Below are positions 25,251 to 36,326 of a DNA stretch of 64,000 bases, in pieces (positions within the stretch are counted from its first letter, which is position 1; each line of letters opens with the position of its first letter). Origin of the DNA: Streptomyces sp. YIM 121038 (GTDB lineage: Bacteria > Actinomycetota > Actinomycetes > Streptomycetales > Streptomycetaceae); contig NZ_CP030771.1 in the NCBI RefSeq assembly GCF_006088715.1, forward strand, positions 7,748,001-7,812,000, read 5' to 3'. A model generated the notes under the pieces. The model did not search any database and was not told the DNA's origin. It saw nothing but the letters and a program-made list of their open reading frames with translations. The translations under genes were made by a program, and so were the position numbers.

Positions 25251-26393
25251 ATGGAACGGCAGATCTTCGACGCCGAGCACGACGCGTTCCGCGAGACCGT
25301 GCGCACCTTCCTCGCCAAGGAGGTCCTGCCGCACTACGAGCAGTGGGAGAGCGACGGCATCGTCTCCCGCGACGCCTGGCGCGCGGCGGGCAAGCAGGGC
25401 CTGCTCGGCATCGCCGTGCCCGAGGAGCACGGGGGCGGCGGCAACGCCGACTTCCGCTACGCCGCCGTGCTGGCCGAGGAGTTCACCCGGGCGGGTGCCG
25501 CGGGCCTGGCCATTGGCCTGCACAACGACATCATCGGCCCGTATCTGACCGGCCTCGCCACCGCGGAGCAGCGGCGGCGCTGGCTGCCCGGCTTCTGCGA
25601 CGGCTCGCTGATCACCGCCATCGCCATGACGGAGCCCGGCGCGGGCTCCGACCTCCAGGGCATCCGCACGACCGCCGAGGACCGCGGCGACCACTGGCTG
25701 CTCAACGGCTCCAAGACGTTCATCTCCAACGGCATCCTCGCCGACCTCGTCATCGTCGTCGCCAAGACCACGCCCGAGGGCGGCGCGCACGGCCTGTCGC
25801 TGCTCGTCGTCGAGCGCGGCACGCCCGGCTTCGAGCGCGGCCGCAACCTCGACAAGATCGGCCAGAAGGCCCAGGACACCGCCGAGCTCTTCTTCCACGA
25901 CGTGCGCGTGCCCAAGGAGAACCTCCTGGGCGAGCTGAACGGCGCGTTCGTCCATCTGATGACGAACCTCGCGCAGGAGCGCATGGGCATCGCCGTCGCC
26001 GGGATCGCCGCCGCCGAGCACCTCCTGGAGATCACCAAGGCCTACGTCAAGGAGCGCGAGGCCTTCGGCCGCCCGCTCGCCAGGCTCCAGCACATCCGGT
26101 TCGAGATCGCCGAGATGGCCACCGAGTGCGCCGTCACCCGCACGTTCCTGGACCGCTGCATCGTGGATCACTCGAACGGGCAGCTCGACGCGGTGCACGC
26201 GTCCATGGCCAAGTGGTGGGCCACGGAGCTGCAGAAGCGGGTCGCCGACCGCTGTCTGCAACTGCACGGGGGATACGGCTACATGACGGAGTACCGCGTG
26301 GCGAAGGCGTTCACCGACGGCCGCATCCAGACCATCTACGGCGGCACGACCGAGATCATGAAGGAGATCATCGGCCGCGCCCTCCTCGACTGA
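25251..26393 (+). CDS. Acyl-CoA dehydrogenase
   Basis: The 380-aa flavoprotein has the full FadE fold: helical N-terminal domain, [17 protein letters not shown] (FAD-binding loop, about 128-143), [10 protein letters not shown], and a C-terminal domain with [12 protein letters not shown] and [32 protein letters not shown]. It carries the conserved Glu/Gly near YGGTTEIMK that deprotonates the substrate. It makes the trans-2-enoyl-CoA in beta-oxidation. ATG 25251 is 53 bp after the racemase stop. An internal Cys/Gly-rich substrate loop does not fix the chain length. Confidence 0.92.
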   Translation: MERQIFDAEHDAFRETVRTFLAKEVLPHYEQWESDGIVSRDAWRAAGKQGLLGIAVPEEHGGGGNADFRYAAVLAEEFTRAGAAGLAIGLHNDIIGPYLTGLATAEQRRRWLPGFCDGSLITAIAMTEPGAGSDLQGIRTTAEDRGDHWLLNGSKTFISNGILADLVIVVAKTTPEGGAHGLSLLVVERGTPGFERGRNLDKIGQKAQDTAELFFHDVRVPKENLLGELNGAFVHLMTNLAQERMGIAVAGIAAAEHLLEITKAYVKEREAFGRPLARLQHIRFEIAEMATECAVTRTFLDRCIVDHSNGQLDAVHASMAKWWATELQKRVADRCLQLHGGYGYMTEYRVAKAFTDGRIQTIYGGTTEIMKEIIGRALLD

Positions 26394-26512
26394 CCCCCGC
26401 CCGCCTCGACCGACCCCCGCCGGACGCCCCCGACTGCCCCCGACCGCCCCGGCGCCCCGCGGCCGACCCGCCGGGCCCCGCCCCGACCGACCCTCCCCCG
26501 AAAGGCTTCCCA

Positions 26513-27727
<1,215 letters not shown>

Positions 27728-27775
27728 CCCCCAGCGGCTCGGACTGCCTTCCAAGACTTCTACGGAGACCACCAC

Positions 27776-29953
27776 ATGACCACCGAGAGCACCACCATCC
27801 GCTGGGAACAGGACGACACCGGCGTCGTCACCCTGGTCCTCGACGACCCGAACCAGTCCGCGAACACGATGAACCAGGCGTTCAAGGACTCCATCGCCGC
27901 GATCGCCGACCGCGCCGAGGCCGAGAAGGACTCCATCCGCGGCATCGTCTACACCTCCGCCAAGAAGACCTTCTTCGCGGGCGGCGACCTCAAGGAAATG
28001 ATCCAGGTCGGCCCCGAGAACGCCCGGGCCGCCTTCGAGACCGGCACCGCGATCAAGAACTCGCTGCGCCGCATCGAGACCCTCGGCAAGCCCGTCGTCG
28101 CCGCCATCAACGGCGCGGCGCTCGGCGGCGGCTACGAGATCGCCCTCGCCAGCCACCACCGGATCGCCCTCGACGCCCCCGGCTCCAAGATCGGCCTGCC
28201 CGAGGTCACGCTCGGCCTGCTCCCCGCGGGCGGCGGCGTCACCCGCACCGTCCGCCTCATGGGCATCGCCGACGCCCTCCTGAAGGTGCTCCTCCAGGGC
28301 ACCCAGTACAGCCCGCGGCGGGCCCTGGAGAACGGCCTCGTGCACGAGGTGGCCGCCACCCCCGAGGAGATGCTGGCCAAGGCCCGCGCCTTCGTCGACG
28401 CCCACCCCGAGTCCCAGCAGCCCTGGGACGTGCCCGGCTACCGCATCCCGGGCGGCACCCCGGCCCACCCGAAGTTCGCCGCGAACCTCCCGGCCTTCCC
28501 GGCCAACCTCAAGAAGCAGCTGAACGGCGCCCCCTACCCGGCCCCGCGCAACATCCTCGCGGCCGCCGTCGAGGGCTCCCAGGTCGACTTCGAGACCGCC
28601 CTGACCATCGAGGCCCGGTACTTCACGGAGCTGGTCACCGGGCAGACCTCGAAGAACATGATCCAGGCCTTCTTCTTCGACCTCCAGGCCGTCAACTCCG
28701 GCGCCAACCGCCCCCGGGGCATCGAGCCGCGCCAGGTCCGCAAGGCCGCCGTGCTCGGTGCCGGGATGATGGGCGCGGGCATCGCCTACTCCTGCGCCCG
28801 CGCGGGCATCGAGGTCGTCCTCAAGGACGTCTCCGCCGAGGCCGCGGCCAAGGGCAAGGCCTACTCCCAGAAGCTGTGCGAGAAGGCCGTCGCGCGCGGC
28901 CGCACCACCCGCGAGAAGGCGGACGCGCTGCTCGCCCGCATCACGCCGTCCGCCGACGCCGCCGACCTCGCGGGCTGCGACGCGGTCATCGAGGCGGTCT
29001 TCGAGAACCCGGAGCTCAAGCACAAGGTGTTCCAGGAGGTCCAGGACGTCGTCGCGCCGGACGCGCTCCTGTGCTCCAACACCTCCACGCTGCCGATCAC
29101 CCTGCTCGCCGAGGGCGTCGCCCGGCCGGCGGACTTCATCGGCCTGCACTTCTTCTCACCCGTCGACAAGATGCCGCTCGTGGAGATCATCAAGGGCGAG
29201 CGCACCGGCGAGGAGGCCCTGGCCCGCGCCTTCGACCTCGTCCGCCAGATCAACAAGACCCCCATCGTCGTCAACGACTCGCGCGGCTTCTTCACCTCGC
29301 GGGTCATCGGCCACTTCATCAACGAGGGCGTCGCGATGGTCGGCGAGGGCGTCGAGCCCGCGTCCGTCGAACAGGCCGCGGCCCAGGCGGGCTACCCGGC
29401 GAAGGTCCTGTCCCTGATGGACGAGCTGACGCTGACGCTGCCCCGCAAGATCCGTAACGAGTCCAAGCGCGCCGTCGAGGAGGCGGGCGGCACCTGGCCC
29501 ACCCACCCCGCCGAGGCCGTCATCGACCGCATGGTCGACGAGTTCGACCGGCCGGGCCGCAGCGGCGGCAAGGGTTTCTACGACTACGGCGACGACGGCA
29601 GGCGCACGGCCCTGTGGCCGGGCCTGCGCGAGCACTTCACCAAGCCCGGCCACCGCATCCCGTTCCGGGACATGCAGGAGCGGATGCTGTTCTCCGAGGC
29701 GCTCGACACCGTGCGCCTCCTGGAGGAGGGCGTCCTCACCTCGGTCGCCGACGCCAACATCGGCTCCATCTTCGGCATCGGCTTCCCGGGCTGGACCGGC
29801 GGCGTCCTGCAGTACATCAACGGCTACGAAGGGGGCCTGCCCGGCTTCGTGGCCCGCGCGCGCGAGCTCGCCGAGCGCTACGGCGAGCGGTTCGCGCCGC
29901 CCGCGCTGCTCGTGGCGAAGGCGGACAGCGGCGAGAGGTTCAGCGACGCCTGA
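27776..29953 (+). CDS. fadB: 3-hydroxyacyl-CoA dehydrogenase/enoyl-CoA hydratase, FadB/FadJ-type
   Basis: The 725-aa bifunctional enzyme has an N-terminal crotonase domain (FAGGDLKEM, NGAALGGGYEIALASHHRI, LPEVTLGLLPAGGG) and an NAD-binding domain with AAVLGAGMMGAGIAYSCARAG at about 323. The dehydrogenase C-terminal domains have HFFSPVDKMPLVEIIKG and NDSRGFFTSRV. It hydrates enoyl-CoA and oxidises 3-hydroxyacyl-CoA. The ATG has GGAG 10 bp upstream. Length is close to the usual 715-730 aa. It ends the acyl-CoA operon, with a convergent MerR gene behind. Confidence 0.92.
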   Translation: MTTESTTIRWEQDDTGVVTLVLDDPNQSANTMNQAFKDSIAAIADRAEAEKDSIRGIVYTSAKKTFFAGGDLKEMIQVGPENARAAFETGTAIKNSLRRIETLGKPVVAAINGAALGGGYEIALASHHRIALDAPGSKIGLPEVTLGLLPAGGGVTRTVRLMGIADALLKVLLQGTQYSPRRALENGLVHEVAATPEEMLAKARAFVDAHPESQQPWDVPGYRIPGGTPAHPKFAANLPAFPANLKKQLNGAPYPAPRNILAAAVEGSQVDFETALTIEARYFTELVTGQTSKNMIQAFFFDLQAVNSGANRPRGIEPRQVRKAAVLGAGMMGAGIAYSCARAGIEVVLKDVSAEAAAKGKAYSQKLCEKAVARGRTTREKADALLARITPSADAADLAGCDAVIEAVFENPELKHKVFQEVQDVVAPDALLCSNTSTLPITLLAEGVARPADFIGLHFFSPVDKMPLVEIIKGERTGEEALARAFDLVRQINKTPIVVNDSRGFFTSRVIGHFINEGVAMVGEGVEPASVEQAAAQAGYPAKVLSLMDELTLTLPRKIRNESKRAVEEAGGTWPTHPAEAVIDRMVDEFDRPGRSGGKGFYDYGDDGRRTALWPGLREHFTKPGHRIPFRDMQERMLFSEALDTVRLLEEGVLTSVADANIGSIFGIGFPGWTGGVLQYINGYEGGLPGFVARARELAERYGERFAPPALLVAKADSGERFSDA

Positions 29954-29975
29954 GCCGACGGCCGTGCGGGGGAGT

Positions 29976-30018
29976 GGCTCACGTCTCAGCTCACGTCTTC
30001 GCTCACGTCTCCGTGAGC
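29976..30018. terminator. Hairpin and 12-bp triple repeat between convergent fadB and merR
   Basis: GGCTCACG (29976-29983) and CGTGAGCC (30011-30018) can form a stem. Inside are three GCTCACGTCT units at exact 12-bp spacing (29977, 29989, 30001). The last overlaps the MerR stop codon, so each unit repeats an in-frame stop on the minus strand. Confidence 0.55.
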
Positions 30019-30791
30019 CACTCCCTCAGCTCCTCCTTGAGCGACCGCTGGAACGCCGTGACCAGGGCCTGCACCACGAGCGGCTGCATGTGGGCCGAGA
30101 GCGACCTCATCGCGGCCACGTGCTCGGGCTCCGACGCGTGCTCGCGGTAGGGGCCCGACACCTGGTCGCGGAAGAGCCGGGACAGCTCGTGCGCCGCCGA
30201 GCGCGTGTGCTCCATCAGGACCGTGCGCGCCGCCAGGATCGTCTCGTGCGGGATCGGTACGTCGAGCAGCCGCAGGCCGAGCCGCAGCAGCCCCGGGTCC
30301 ACCCGGCAGCGGTCGGCCTCCTCGTCGTAGGCGACGACGCCCATCGCGGCGAGGCGCCGCACGTCCTCCGCCGAGAGCGCCCGGCCCGCCCGGCGCTCCA
30401 GACCGGCGCGGGAGGTCTCCTCCGCGCCCTCCGGCGCCCACGAGGCCACCACCGCGCGGTGGATGGCCAGGTCGTGCGCGCTCAGGTCCGGCGGCAGCTG
30501 CTCCAGATACCGCTCGATCGCCGCGAGCGTCATGCCCTGGTGCTGCAACTCCTCGATGAGGGCGAGCCGGGAGAGGTGCCCGGGGCCGTAGTGGCCCACG
30601 CGGCGCGGGCCGATCACGGGCGGCGGCAGCAGGCCCTTGGTGCTGTAGAAGCGGATGGTGCGCACGGTGACGCCCGCGCGCGCGGCGAGTTCGTCGACCG
30701 TGAAGGTCGACTCCTGCGGAGCCGCCGGCCCCTGCGGGTCCCCCGCCGACTCGTGGGTGCCCGTCACCGACTCCTCCGTGCCCGTCGCCAT
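30003..30791 (-). CDS. MerR family transcriptional regulator
   Basis: The 262-aa regulator has an N-terminal disordered extension (1-27) and then a MerR HTH (FTVDELAARAGVTVRTIRFYSTKGLLPPP, about 28-57, with RRVGHYGPGHLSRLALIEELQ). The C-terminal helical effector domain (about 140-255) lacks the Cys/His metal-binding pattern of metal-sensing MerRs. ATG 30791 has no strong ribosome site nearby. Its placement between fadB and an acyl-CoA ligase suggests regulation by acyl-CoA or a fatty acid, which is inference. Confidence 0.88.
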   Translation of the reverse strand: MATGTEESVTGTHESAGDPQGPAAPQESTFTVDELAARAGVTVRTIRFYSTKGLLPPPVIGPRRVGHYGPGHLSRLALIEELQHQGMTLAAIERYLEQLPPDLSAHDLAIHRAVVASWAPEGAEETSRAGLERRAGRALSAEDVRRLAAMGVVAYDEEADRCRVDPGLLRLGLRLLDVPIPHETILAARTVLMEHTRSAAHELSRLFRDQVSGPYREHASEPEHVAAMRSLSAHMQPLVVQALVTAFQRSLKEELREWLTET

Positions 30792-30930
30792 GCGGTGCGT
30801 CGCCTCCCAGGTCGTGCGGCAATGCGGTGCAACAGTATTGCTGTACCACCGCCGCTGTGAAAGTCTCCGGGGCAGTCACGCCCCGTAGCCCCTGCCGCAC
30901 CTTTGGTGAGATGTGTACGCCGCCCTTCGT

Positions 30931-31008
30931 CTGCGGGTCCGTCGGGGCTGGTCGCGCCCACGCGGCGGAGCCGCACATCGACACAGCCCCGCGCCCCCTA
31001 CGGGGCGC
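30931..31008. repeat. Streptomyces dispersed intergenic repeat, copy A
   Basis: The block starts CTGCGGGTCCGTCGGGGCTG and ends in a GCGCCCC-CTA-CGGGGCGC hairpin. Its first 27 bp match copy B (41674) at 25 positions. It lies in the leader region of the acyl-CoA ligase gene. Confidence 0.7.
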
Positions 31009-31028
31009 AACACCGTGAGGAGGGGTTC

Positions 31029-32834
31029 ATGAGCACAAGCCCGCGACTTCCCGGACACGCCGCCGACCTGACCTTCCCCGCTCTGCTCCTGCGCAACGCC
31101 GAGGACCACCCCGACCTGCCCGCCCTGCACTGGCGCGCGGGACCGGGCTGGGCGACGCTCACCTGGGCCGAGGTGCGGCGCGACGTCGCGGTCCTCGCCG
31201 CCGGGTACGCCGCCCTCGGCGTCCGCCGCGGCGAGCACGTCCTGATGATGATGGCCAACCGCCCCGAGCACTGGCTGAGCGATCTGGCCCTGACCCACCT
31301 CGGCGCCGTCCCGGTCACCGTGTACGGCACGTCGGCGCCCGAGCAGATCGCCCACATCGCCCGGCACAGCCGCGCCCGCCTCGCCGTCGTCGAGGGCGCC
31401 CGCGAGCTCGCCCGCTGGGAGCCCGCCCTCGCGGACGCCGAGGTGCCCCTGGAGCGGCTCGTGGTCGTCGAGGAGGCCGCGGCGGGGGAGCACGGCACGT
31501 ACGCGGCGCTGCGCGAGAGCGGCACCCGGGCGTACCGGGCCGACGCCTTCGACAAGGCCTGGCGGGAGGTCCGCCCCACCGATCCGCTGACCGTCGTCTA
31601 CACCTCGGGCACCACCGGCGCCCCCAAGGGCGTGCGCCTGACCCACCGCGGGGTCCTCCTGAACGGCATCGCCCTGGACGAGGCCATCGGCTTCCCGCCG
31701 TACGCGGACCACCTCTGCTACCTGCCCTTCGCGCACATAGCGGAGCGGGTCCTCGGCATCTACCTGCCGCAGCTCCGCGCCGCGCCCGTGCACCTGTGCG
31801 CGGACCCCGCCCAGGTCGCCGCCACCGCGGCCGAGCTGCGGCCCCAGCAGTTCTTCGGCGTCCCACGGGTGTGGGAGAAGTTCGCCGCGGCGTTCCGGGT
31901 GGGCCTCGCCGCCCTGCCCGAGGAGCGGCGGCGCGCCGTCGAGGCGGCGAACGAGACGGCCCGCGCGCACGTGGCCTGCCGCGAGCGCGGCGAGCGCCCG
32001 CCCGCCGACCTCGACGCCGCCTTCCGCACGGCCAAGGCGGAGGTCCTCGACCCGCTGCTCGCCCGCGCCGGACTCGACCGGCTGCTGTGGGCGGCGAGCG
32101 CGGCGGCCCCGATGCCGGTGGCCGTGGCCCGGTTCTGGGCGGGCTTCGGCCTGGTGGTCGTGGACGCCTGGGGCCTGACCGAGACCAGCGGCGTGGTCAC
32201 GACCAACGGCCCCGAGGCCTTCCGCCTCGGCTCGGTGGGCAAGCCGCTGCGCGGCATGGAGGTCCGTACGGCCGACGACGGGGAGATCCTGGTGCGCGGC
32301 CCCTACGTGTGCGAGGGCTATCTGCGGGCCGACGGCGGCGTCGACGACGTCTGCGACGCCGAGGGCTGGTTCGCCACCGGCGACGTCGGACGGCTCGACG
32401 AGGACGGCTATCTGTGGGTGACCGACCGCAAGAAGGAGCTGATCGTCACCTCCACCGGCAAGAACGTCGCGCCCGCCGTCGTCGAGAACGCCCTCAAGGA
32501 GCACCCGCTCATCGGCCAGGCCCTGGTCCACGGCGACGGCCACTCGTATCTGGTGGCGCTCCTGGTCCTGGACCCCGACGCGGCCGCCGCCTGGGCGGCC
32601 GAGCACGGCATCGAGGGCGACCCGGCGGCCGCCGCCGAGGTCCGCCGCGAGGTCGCCCGCGCCGTCGAGGAGGCCAACGCGCGCCTCAGCCGCACCGAGC
32701 AGGTCAAGCGCCATCTGCTGCTCACCGAGGAGTGGGGCCCCGAGACCGGCGAGCTGACGCCGTCGCTCAAGCTGCGCCGCCGGGTCATCAGGGAGAAGTA
32801 CCGGAACCTCATCGAGAGCCTGTACACCGGGTGA
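31029..32834 (+). CDS. fadD: Long-chain acyl-CoA ligase (AMP-forming)
   Basis: The 601-aa ANL-superfamily enzyme has the P-loop VVYTSGTTGAPKGV (about residue 189), LSYLPFAHIAERVLG-type motif, WGLTETSGV, a GWFATGDVG hinge region, DRKKELIVTSTGKNVAP and a C-terminal catalytic Lys in TPSLKLRR. These are features of the FadD15/long-chain group that activates fatty acids to CoA thioesters. ATG 31029 follows GGAGGGG. It supplies substrate for the upstream beta-oxidation operon and is separated from it by the divergent MerR gene. Confidence 0.92.
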   Translation: MSTSPRLPGHAADLTFPALLLRNAEDHPDLPALHWRAGPGWATLTWAEVRRDVAVLAAGYAALGVRRGEHVLMMMANRPEHWLSDLALTHLGAVPVTVYGTSAPEQIAHIARHSRARLAVVEGARELARWEPALADAEVPLERLVVVEEAAAGEHGTYAALRESGTRAYRADAFDKAWREVRPTDPLTVVYTSGTTGAPKGVRLTHRGVLLNGIALDEAIGFPPYADHLCYLPFAHIAERVLGIYLPQLRAAPVHLCADPAQVAATAAELRPQQFFGVPRVWEKFAAAFRVGLAALPEERRRAVEAANETARAHVACRERGERPPADLDAAFRTAKAEVLDPLLARAGLDRLLWAASAAAPMPVAVARFWAGFGLVVVDAWGLTETSGVVTTNGPEAFRLGSVGKPLRGMEVRTADDGEILVRGPYVCEGYLRADGGVDDVCDAEGWFATGDVGRLDEDGYLWVTDRKKELIVTSTGKNVAPAVVENALKEHPLIGQALVHGDGHSYLVALLVLDPDAAAAWAAEHGIEGDPAAAAEVRREVARAVEEANARLSRTEQVKRHLLLTEEWGPETGELTPSLKLRRRVIREKYRNLIESLYTG

Positions 32835-33018
32835 CACGCGCCTGTACACACGGCTCTCGCCATGTGAGAAGTACCGCTATGTGACGTGCGCCACCGCATT
32901 ATCGGCATTGCGTAAGGGAAGGTGTCGGGTCGGTCCGTGGTGCGTCAGGGGTGCCACGGGCCGGAGCACATCCGGACCCCGGGAGCTCTTTCCGGGCACC
33001 ACAGAGTGGACCTTCCAC

Positions 33019-34488
33019 GTGAGCAACGACGCCGTAGACACGGCCGCCGTGGACGCAGCGCGCGCCGCTGAGTCCCAGGCCCCCGCGGACGCGGGCGACG
33101 CCGGTTACAGCAAGGACCTCAAGGCCCGCCACGTCAACATGATCGCCATTGGTGGCGCGATCGGCACCGGTCTCTTCCTCGGGGCGGGCGGCCGCCTCCA
33201 CTCGGCGGGCCCCGCGCTCGCCCTCGCCTACCTCGTGTGCGGCGTCATCGCGTTCTTCGTCGTACGGGCCCTGGGCGAGATGGTCCTGTACCGGCCCTCG
33301 TCCGGCTCCTTCGTCAGCTACGCGCGTGAGTTCCTCGGCGAGAAGGGCGCCTACGTCGCCGGCTGGATGTACTTCCTCAACTGGTCGACGACGTGCATCG
33401 CGGACATCACCGCGATCGCGCTGTACACGCACTACTGGAGCTTCTTCACCGACATCCCGCAGTGGGTGCTCGCGCTCGTCGCCCTCGCGGTGGTGCTCTC
33501 GGTGAACCTGATCTCGGTGAAGTACTTCGGCGAGATGGAGTTCTGGTTCGCGATCGTCAAGGTCGCCGCCCTCGTGGCCTTCATGTTCGTCGGCATCTTC
33601 CTGGTGTCCACACAGCACGACGTCGGCGGTGAGACGCCCGGTCTGAACATGATCACCGATCACGGCGGCTTCCTGCCGAACGGCCTGATGCCGGTCGTGA
33701 TCGTCCTCCAGGGCGTCGTCTTCGCGTACGCCTCGCTGGAGCTGGTCGGCGTCGCGGCGGGCGAGACCAAGGACCCGCACAAGGTCGTGCCGCGCGCCGT
33801 GAACTCGATCATGTGGCGCGTGGGCCTGTTCTACGTCGGCTCGGTCGTGCTCCTCGCGCTGCTCCTGCCCGGCTCGGTGTACTCGGCCGACGAGAGCCCC
33901 TTCGTCACGGTCCTCTCCAAGATCGGCGTCTCCGGCGCGGGCGACGTGATGAACTTCGTCGTCCTCACCGCGGCCATGTCCTCGCTGAACTCCGGCCTGT
34001 ACTCCACCGGCCGCATCCTGCGCTCGATGGCGATGGCGGGCTCGGCCCCCAAGTTCACCGCGAAGATGAACCGCAACCAGGTCCCCTACGGCGGCATCCT
34101 GCTCACCGCGAGCATCGGTGTCCTCGGCGTCGGCCTGAACAGCGTGGTGCCGGACAAGGCGTTCGAGATCGTCCTGAACGTGGCCTCGCTCGGGATCATC
34201 GGCACCTGGATCAGCATCATGGTCTGTCACCTGGCGTTCGTGAAGCGCGCCAAGGAGGGCCTGATCACGCGGCCGAACTTCCGGCTGCCCGGCAGCGGCG
34301 TCACCGAGTACGTCACGATCGCCTTCCTGCTCGCCGTGCTCTGCCTGATGTGGAAGGACGCGGAGGTCGGGCGCAAGACGCTCTTCCTGATCCCGGTCGT
34401 CGCCGCCGCGCTCGTCGCGGGCTGGTACGGGATCAAGCGCAAGGCCGCGCGGGAGACCGACCGCGAGGCGGCCCAGCTCACCGAGTAG
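33019..34488 (+). CDS. Amino-acid permease of the GABA/AnsP family
   Basis: The 489-aa APC-superfamily permease has about 12 membrane segments, starting with the family signature KARHVNMIAIGGAIGTGLFLGAG. NWSTTCIADITAIALYTHYW and AYASLELVGVAAGETKDP are typical of L-asparagine permeases (AnsP). GTG 33019 is used; a 45-residue Ala/Asp-rich tail precedes TM1. The 184-bp gap before it contains GC-rich inverted repeats (33000 region, CCCGG and CCGGG arms) but no clear promoter. Substrate choice between Asn, Lys and GABA is from overall resemblance only. Confidence 0.85.
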   Translation: MSNDAVDTAAVDAARAAESQAPADAGDAGYSKDLKARHVNMIAIGGAIGTGLFLGAGGRLHSAGPALALAYLVCGVIAFFVVRALGEMVLYRPSSGSFVSYAREFLGEKGAYVAGWMYFLNWSTTCIADITAIALYTHYWSFFTDIPQWVLALVALAVVLSVNLISVKYFGEMEFWFAIVKVAALVAFMFVGIFLVSTQHDVGGETPGLNMITDHGGFLPNGLMPVVIVLQGVVFAYASLELVGVAAGETKDPHKVVPRAVNSIMWRVGLFYVGSVVLLALLLPGSVYSADESPFVTVLSKIGVSGAGDVMNFVVLTAAMSSLNSGLYSTGRILRSMAMAGSAPKFTAKMNRNQVPYGGILLTASIGVLGVGLNSVVPDKAFEIVLNVASLGIIGTWISIMVCHLAFVKRAKEGLITRPNFRLPGSGVTEYVTIAFLLAVLCLMWKDAEVGRKTLFLIPVVAAALVAGWYGIKRKAARETDREAAQLTE

Positions 34489-34509
34489 GCACCTGCACGA
34501 CAGCGACAG

Positions 34510-34550
34510 CGGCGGCGGGCGGCACCCCTCAGGGGCGCCGCCCGCCGCCG
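34510..34550. terminator. Strong bidirectional hairpin between permease and M1 peptidase
   Basis: A 14-bp perfect stem (CGGCGGCGGGCGGC and complement) closes an inner CCCCTCAGGGG hairpin. It lies between the convergent permease and peptidase genes and ends 4 bp before the M1 stop. Confidence 0.8.
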
Positions 34551-34554
34551 TGTG

Positions 34555-36057
34555 TCAGCTGTGGTCGTGCAGCGAGTTCGTCGCGGCGATCTTCTTCCAG
34601 GACTTCGGCTTGGCCGGCGCGTCCTTGGCCGCCGAGCGGACGAGGCCCGCCTTCTTGGCCGCCGGGGCGGCGGGCTTGCCGGGCTTGTACAGCCACGTGT
34701 CGAAGAGCGCCGACAGCGGCTTGTCGCTGATCTTCTCCGCGTACGCCACGAAGTCGCCCACGCTCGCGTTGCCGTACTGGCGCTCCGTCGGCCAGCCCTT
34801 CAGGATCTTGAAGAAGGTCTTGTCGCCGACCTTGTTCCGCAGCGCCTGCAGGGCCAGCGCGCCACGGTCGTACACGGCACCGTGGAACTGGTTGTCCGGG
34901 CCCGGGTCACCCGGCTTGACCTGCCAGAACGGGTCCTCGGCGGGACGCGAGGCATAGGTGTAGTCGGCGAGCTCCTGCGCGGTGCCCTCGCCCTCCTTCT
35001 CCGACCACAGCCACTGGCTGTAGCGGGCGAAGCCCTCGTTGACCCAGATGTCCTTCCAGTTCTCCACGGAGACGCTGTCGCCGTACCACTGGTGGGCCAG
35101 CTCGTGCACCACGATGGAGACGTTGGAGCCGTTCGCGAAGGCCTTCGGGCTGTAGAACGGCCGCGTCTGGGTCTCCAGGGCGAAGCTGGTCGGCACGTTG
35201 GGCACGTAGCCGCCGAGCGCGTTGAACGGGTACTTGCCGAAGACCTCCTCCAGCCACTCCGCGACCTCGGTGGTCCGCTCGATGCTGGCGCGCGAGGCCC
35301 CCGCGTTGTCGCCGAGGTCCTTGCTGTAGGCGTTGAGGACGGGCAGACCGCTCTCGGTCTTGTCCGTCGTGATGTCGAACTTGCCGACGGCGAGCGTCGC
35401 GAGGTACGGCGCCTGCGGCTTGTTGGAGCGCCAGTCGTAGCGGGTCCAGCCCAGGCGCGAGCTCTGCCGCTGGAGCACGCCGTTGGAGATGGCCTGGGTG
35501 CCGTCGGGGACGGACACCGACACGTCGAAGGTCGCCTTGTCGCGCGGGTGGTCGTTGGCGGGGAACCACCAGGCGGCCGACTCCGGCTCCTGGGCCGCGA
35601 CCCCGCCGTCGGGCGTGCGCTGCCAGGCGGTGAAGCCGTGGATCTTCACCTCGGAGGGCTTGCCCGCGTACCGCACGACGATCGTCACGGCGCTGCCCTT
35701 GGGCAGGCCGGACTTCGGCGTGACCTCCAGCTCCTGCTCGCCCGAGCGCGCGAACGCCGCCTTCTTGCCGTTGACGCGCACCTCGCTCACCTTGAGGCCG
35801 AAGTCGAGGTTGAAGCGCGACAGGTCCTGCGTGGTGGTGGCGTTGATGGTCGCCGTGCCCTCGAGCAGGTCCGTCTTCGGCTGGTACTTCAGCCGCAGGT
35901 CGTAGTGCGAGACGTCGTAGCCGCCGTTGCCCGCGTCGGGGTAGTAGGAGTCGCCCGCGCCGGGCGCCCCGGGCGTGAAGTCGGCTGCCGTCGCCGGGAT
36001 CGCAAGGAGGAGCGAGGCGGCGAGCGCGCCCGGGGCGATGAGTCTGCTGCGGTGCAC
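34555..36057 (-). CDS. Secreted M1 family aminopeptidase
   Basis: The 500-aa protein has a signal peptide (MHRSRLIAPGALAASLLLAIPATAA), a beta-rich N-terminal domain and the zinc motif HELAHQWYGD with the second ligand in WVNEGFARY about 19 residues on (around residue 320-345). The C-terminus is Lys/Ala/Pro-rich. M1 enzymes release N-terminal residues from peptides; this one lacks the large C-terminal helical domain of ERAP-type members. GTG 36057 with GGAG 6 bp upstream is preferred over the TTG at 36069. It is probably extracellular or wall-bound. Confidence 0.9.
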   Translation of the reverse strand: MHRSRLIAPGALAASLLLAIPATAADFTPGAPGAGDSYYPDAGNGGYDVSHYDLRLKYQPKTDLLEGTATINATTTQDLSRFNLDFGLKVSEVRVNGKKAAFARSGEQELEVTPKSGLPKGSAVTIVVRYAGKPSEVKIHGFTAWQRTPDGGVAAQEPESAAWWFPANDHPRDKATFDVSVSVPDGTQAISNGVLQRQSSRLGWTRYDWRSNKPQAPYLATLAVGKFDITTDKTESGLPVLNAYSKDLGDNAGASRASIERTTEVAEWLEEVFGKYPFNALGGYVPNVPTSFALETQTRPFYSPKAFANGSNVSIVVHELAHQWYGDSVSVENWKDIWVNEGFARYSQWLWSEKEGEGTAQELADYTYASRPAEDPFWQVKPGDPGPDNQFHGAVYDRGALALQALRNKVGDKTFFKILKGWPTERQYGNASVGDFVAYAEKISDKPLSALFDTWLYKPGKPAAPAAKKAGLVRSAAKDAPAKPKSWKKIAATNSLHDHS

Positions 36058-36069
36058 GTAAGTCTCCAA

Positions 36070-36326
36070 GTGATAGGCGGTGCGGGTGGATCGCGCCGGG
36101 CGAAGCGGCCCCGCGCCACGAGGCGGCGAGCGGGGACGCGCCGTCCGGCGCCGTACAACTCACGATGCGATCGACCCTATTGAGCCCCGTGACCCCCAGT
36201 CATGTCCATGGCCGCATATGTCACACGATCGCCATTCGGCTGACATGTGCCAAGACGTCCCACGCACCTTTCACCACCCCCTGCGGCCCTCTTTCCGGCC
36301 GCAGTTGACGCGTGTACCTTCCGGCC
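36070..36326. promoter_or_regulatory. Divergent intergenic region, M1 and S15 peptidase genes
   Basis: This 257-bp gap separates two divergent secreted-peptidase genes and must carry both promoters. On the minus strand a TAGGGT hexamer at about 36175 is a plausible -10 for the M1 gene. ATGTCA (36218-) and TGACAT (36240-) form a wide inverted repeat. I see no further element. Confidence 0.35.

Noticed and set aside
26394..26512. Possible regulatory RNA in the C-rich gap before the thiolase gene
   Set aside because: The sequence is low-complexity CCCCGACCG repeats with no stable alternating hairpins or known riboswitch core.
32835..33018. Possible riboswitch before the amino-acid permease
   Set aside because: There are GC-rich inverted repeats, but none fits a known lysine, glycine, T-box or ydaO core, so I did not name one.
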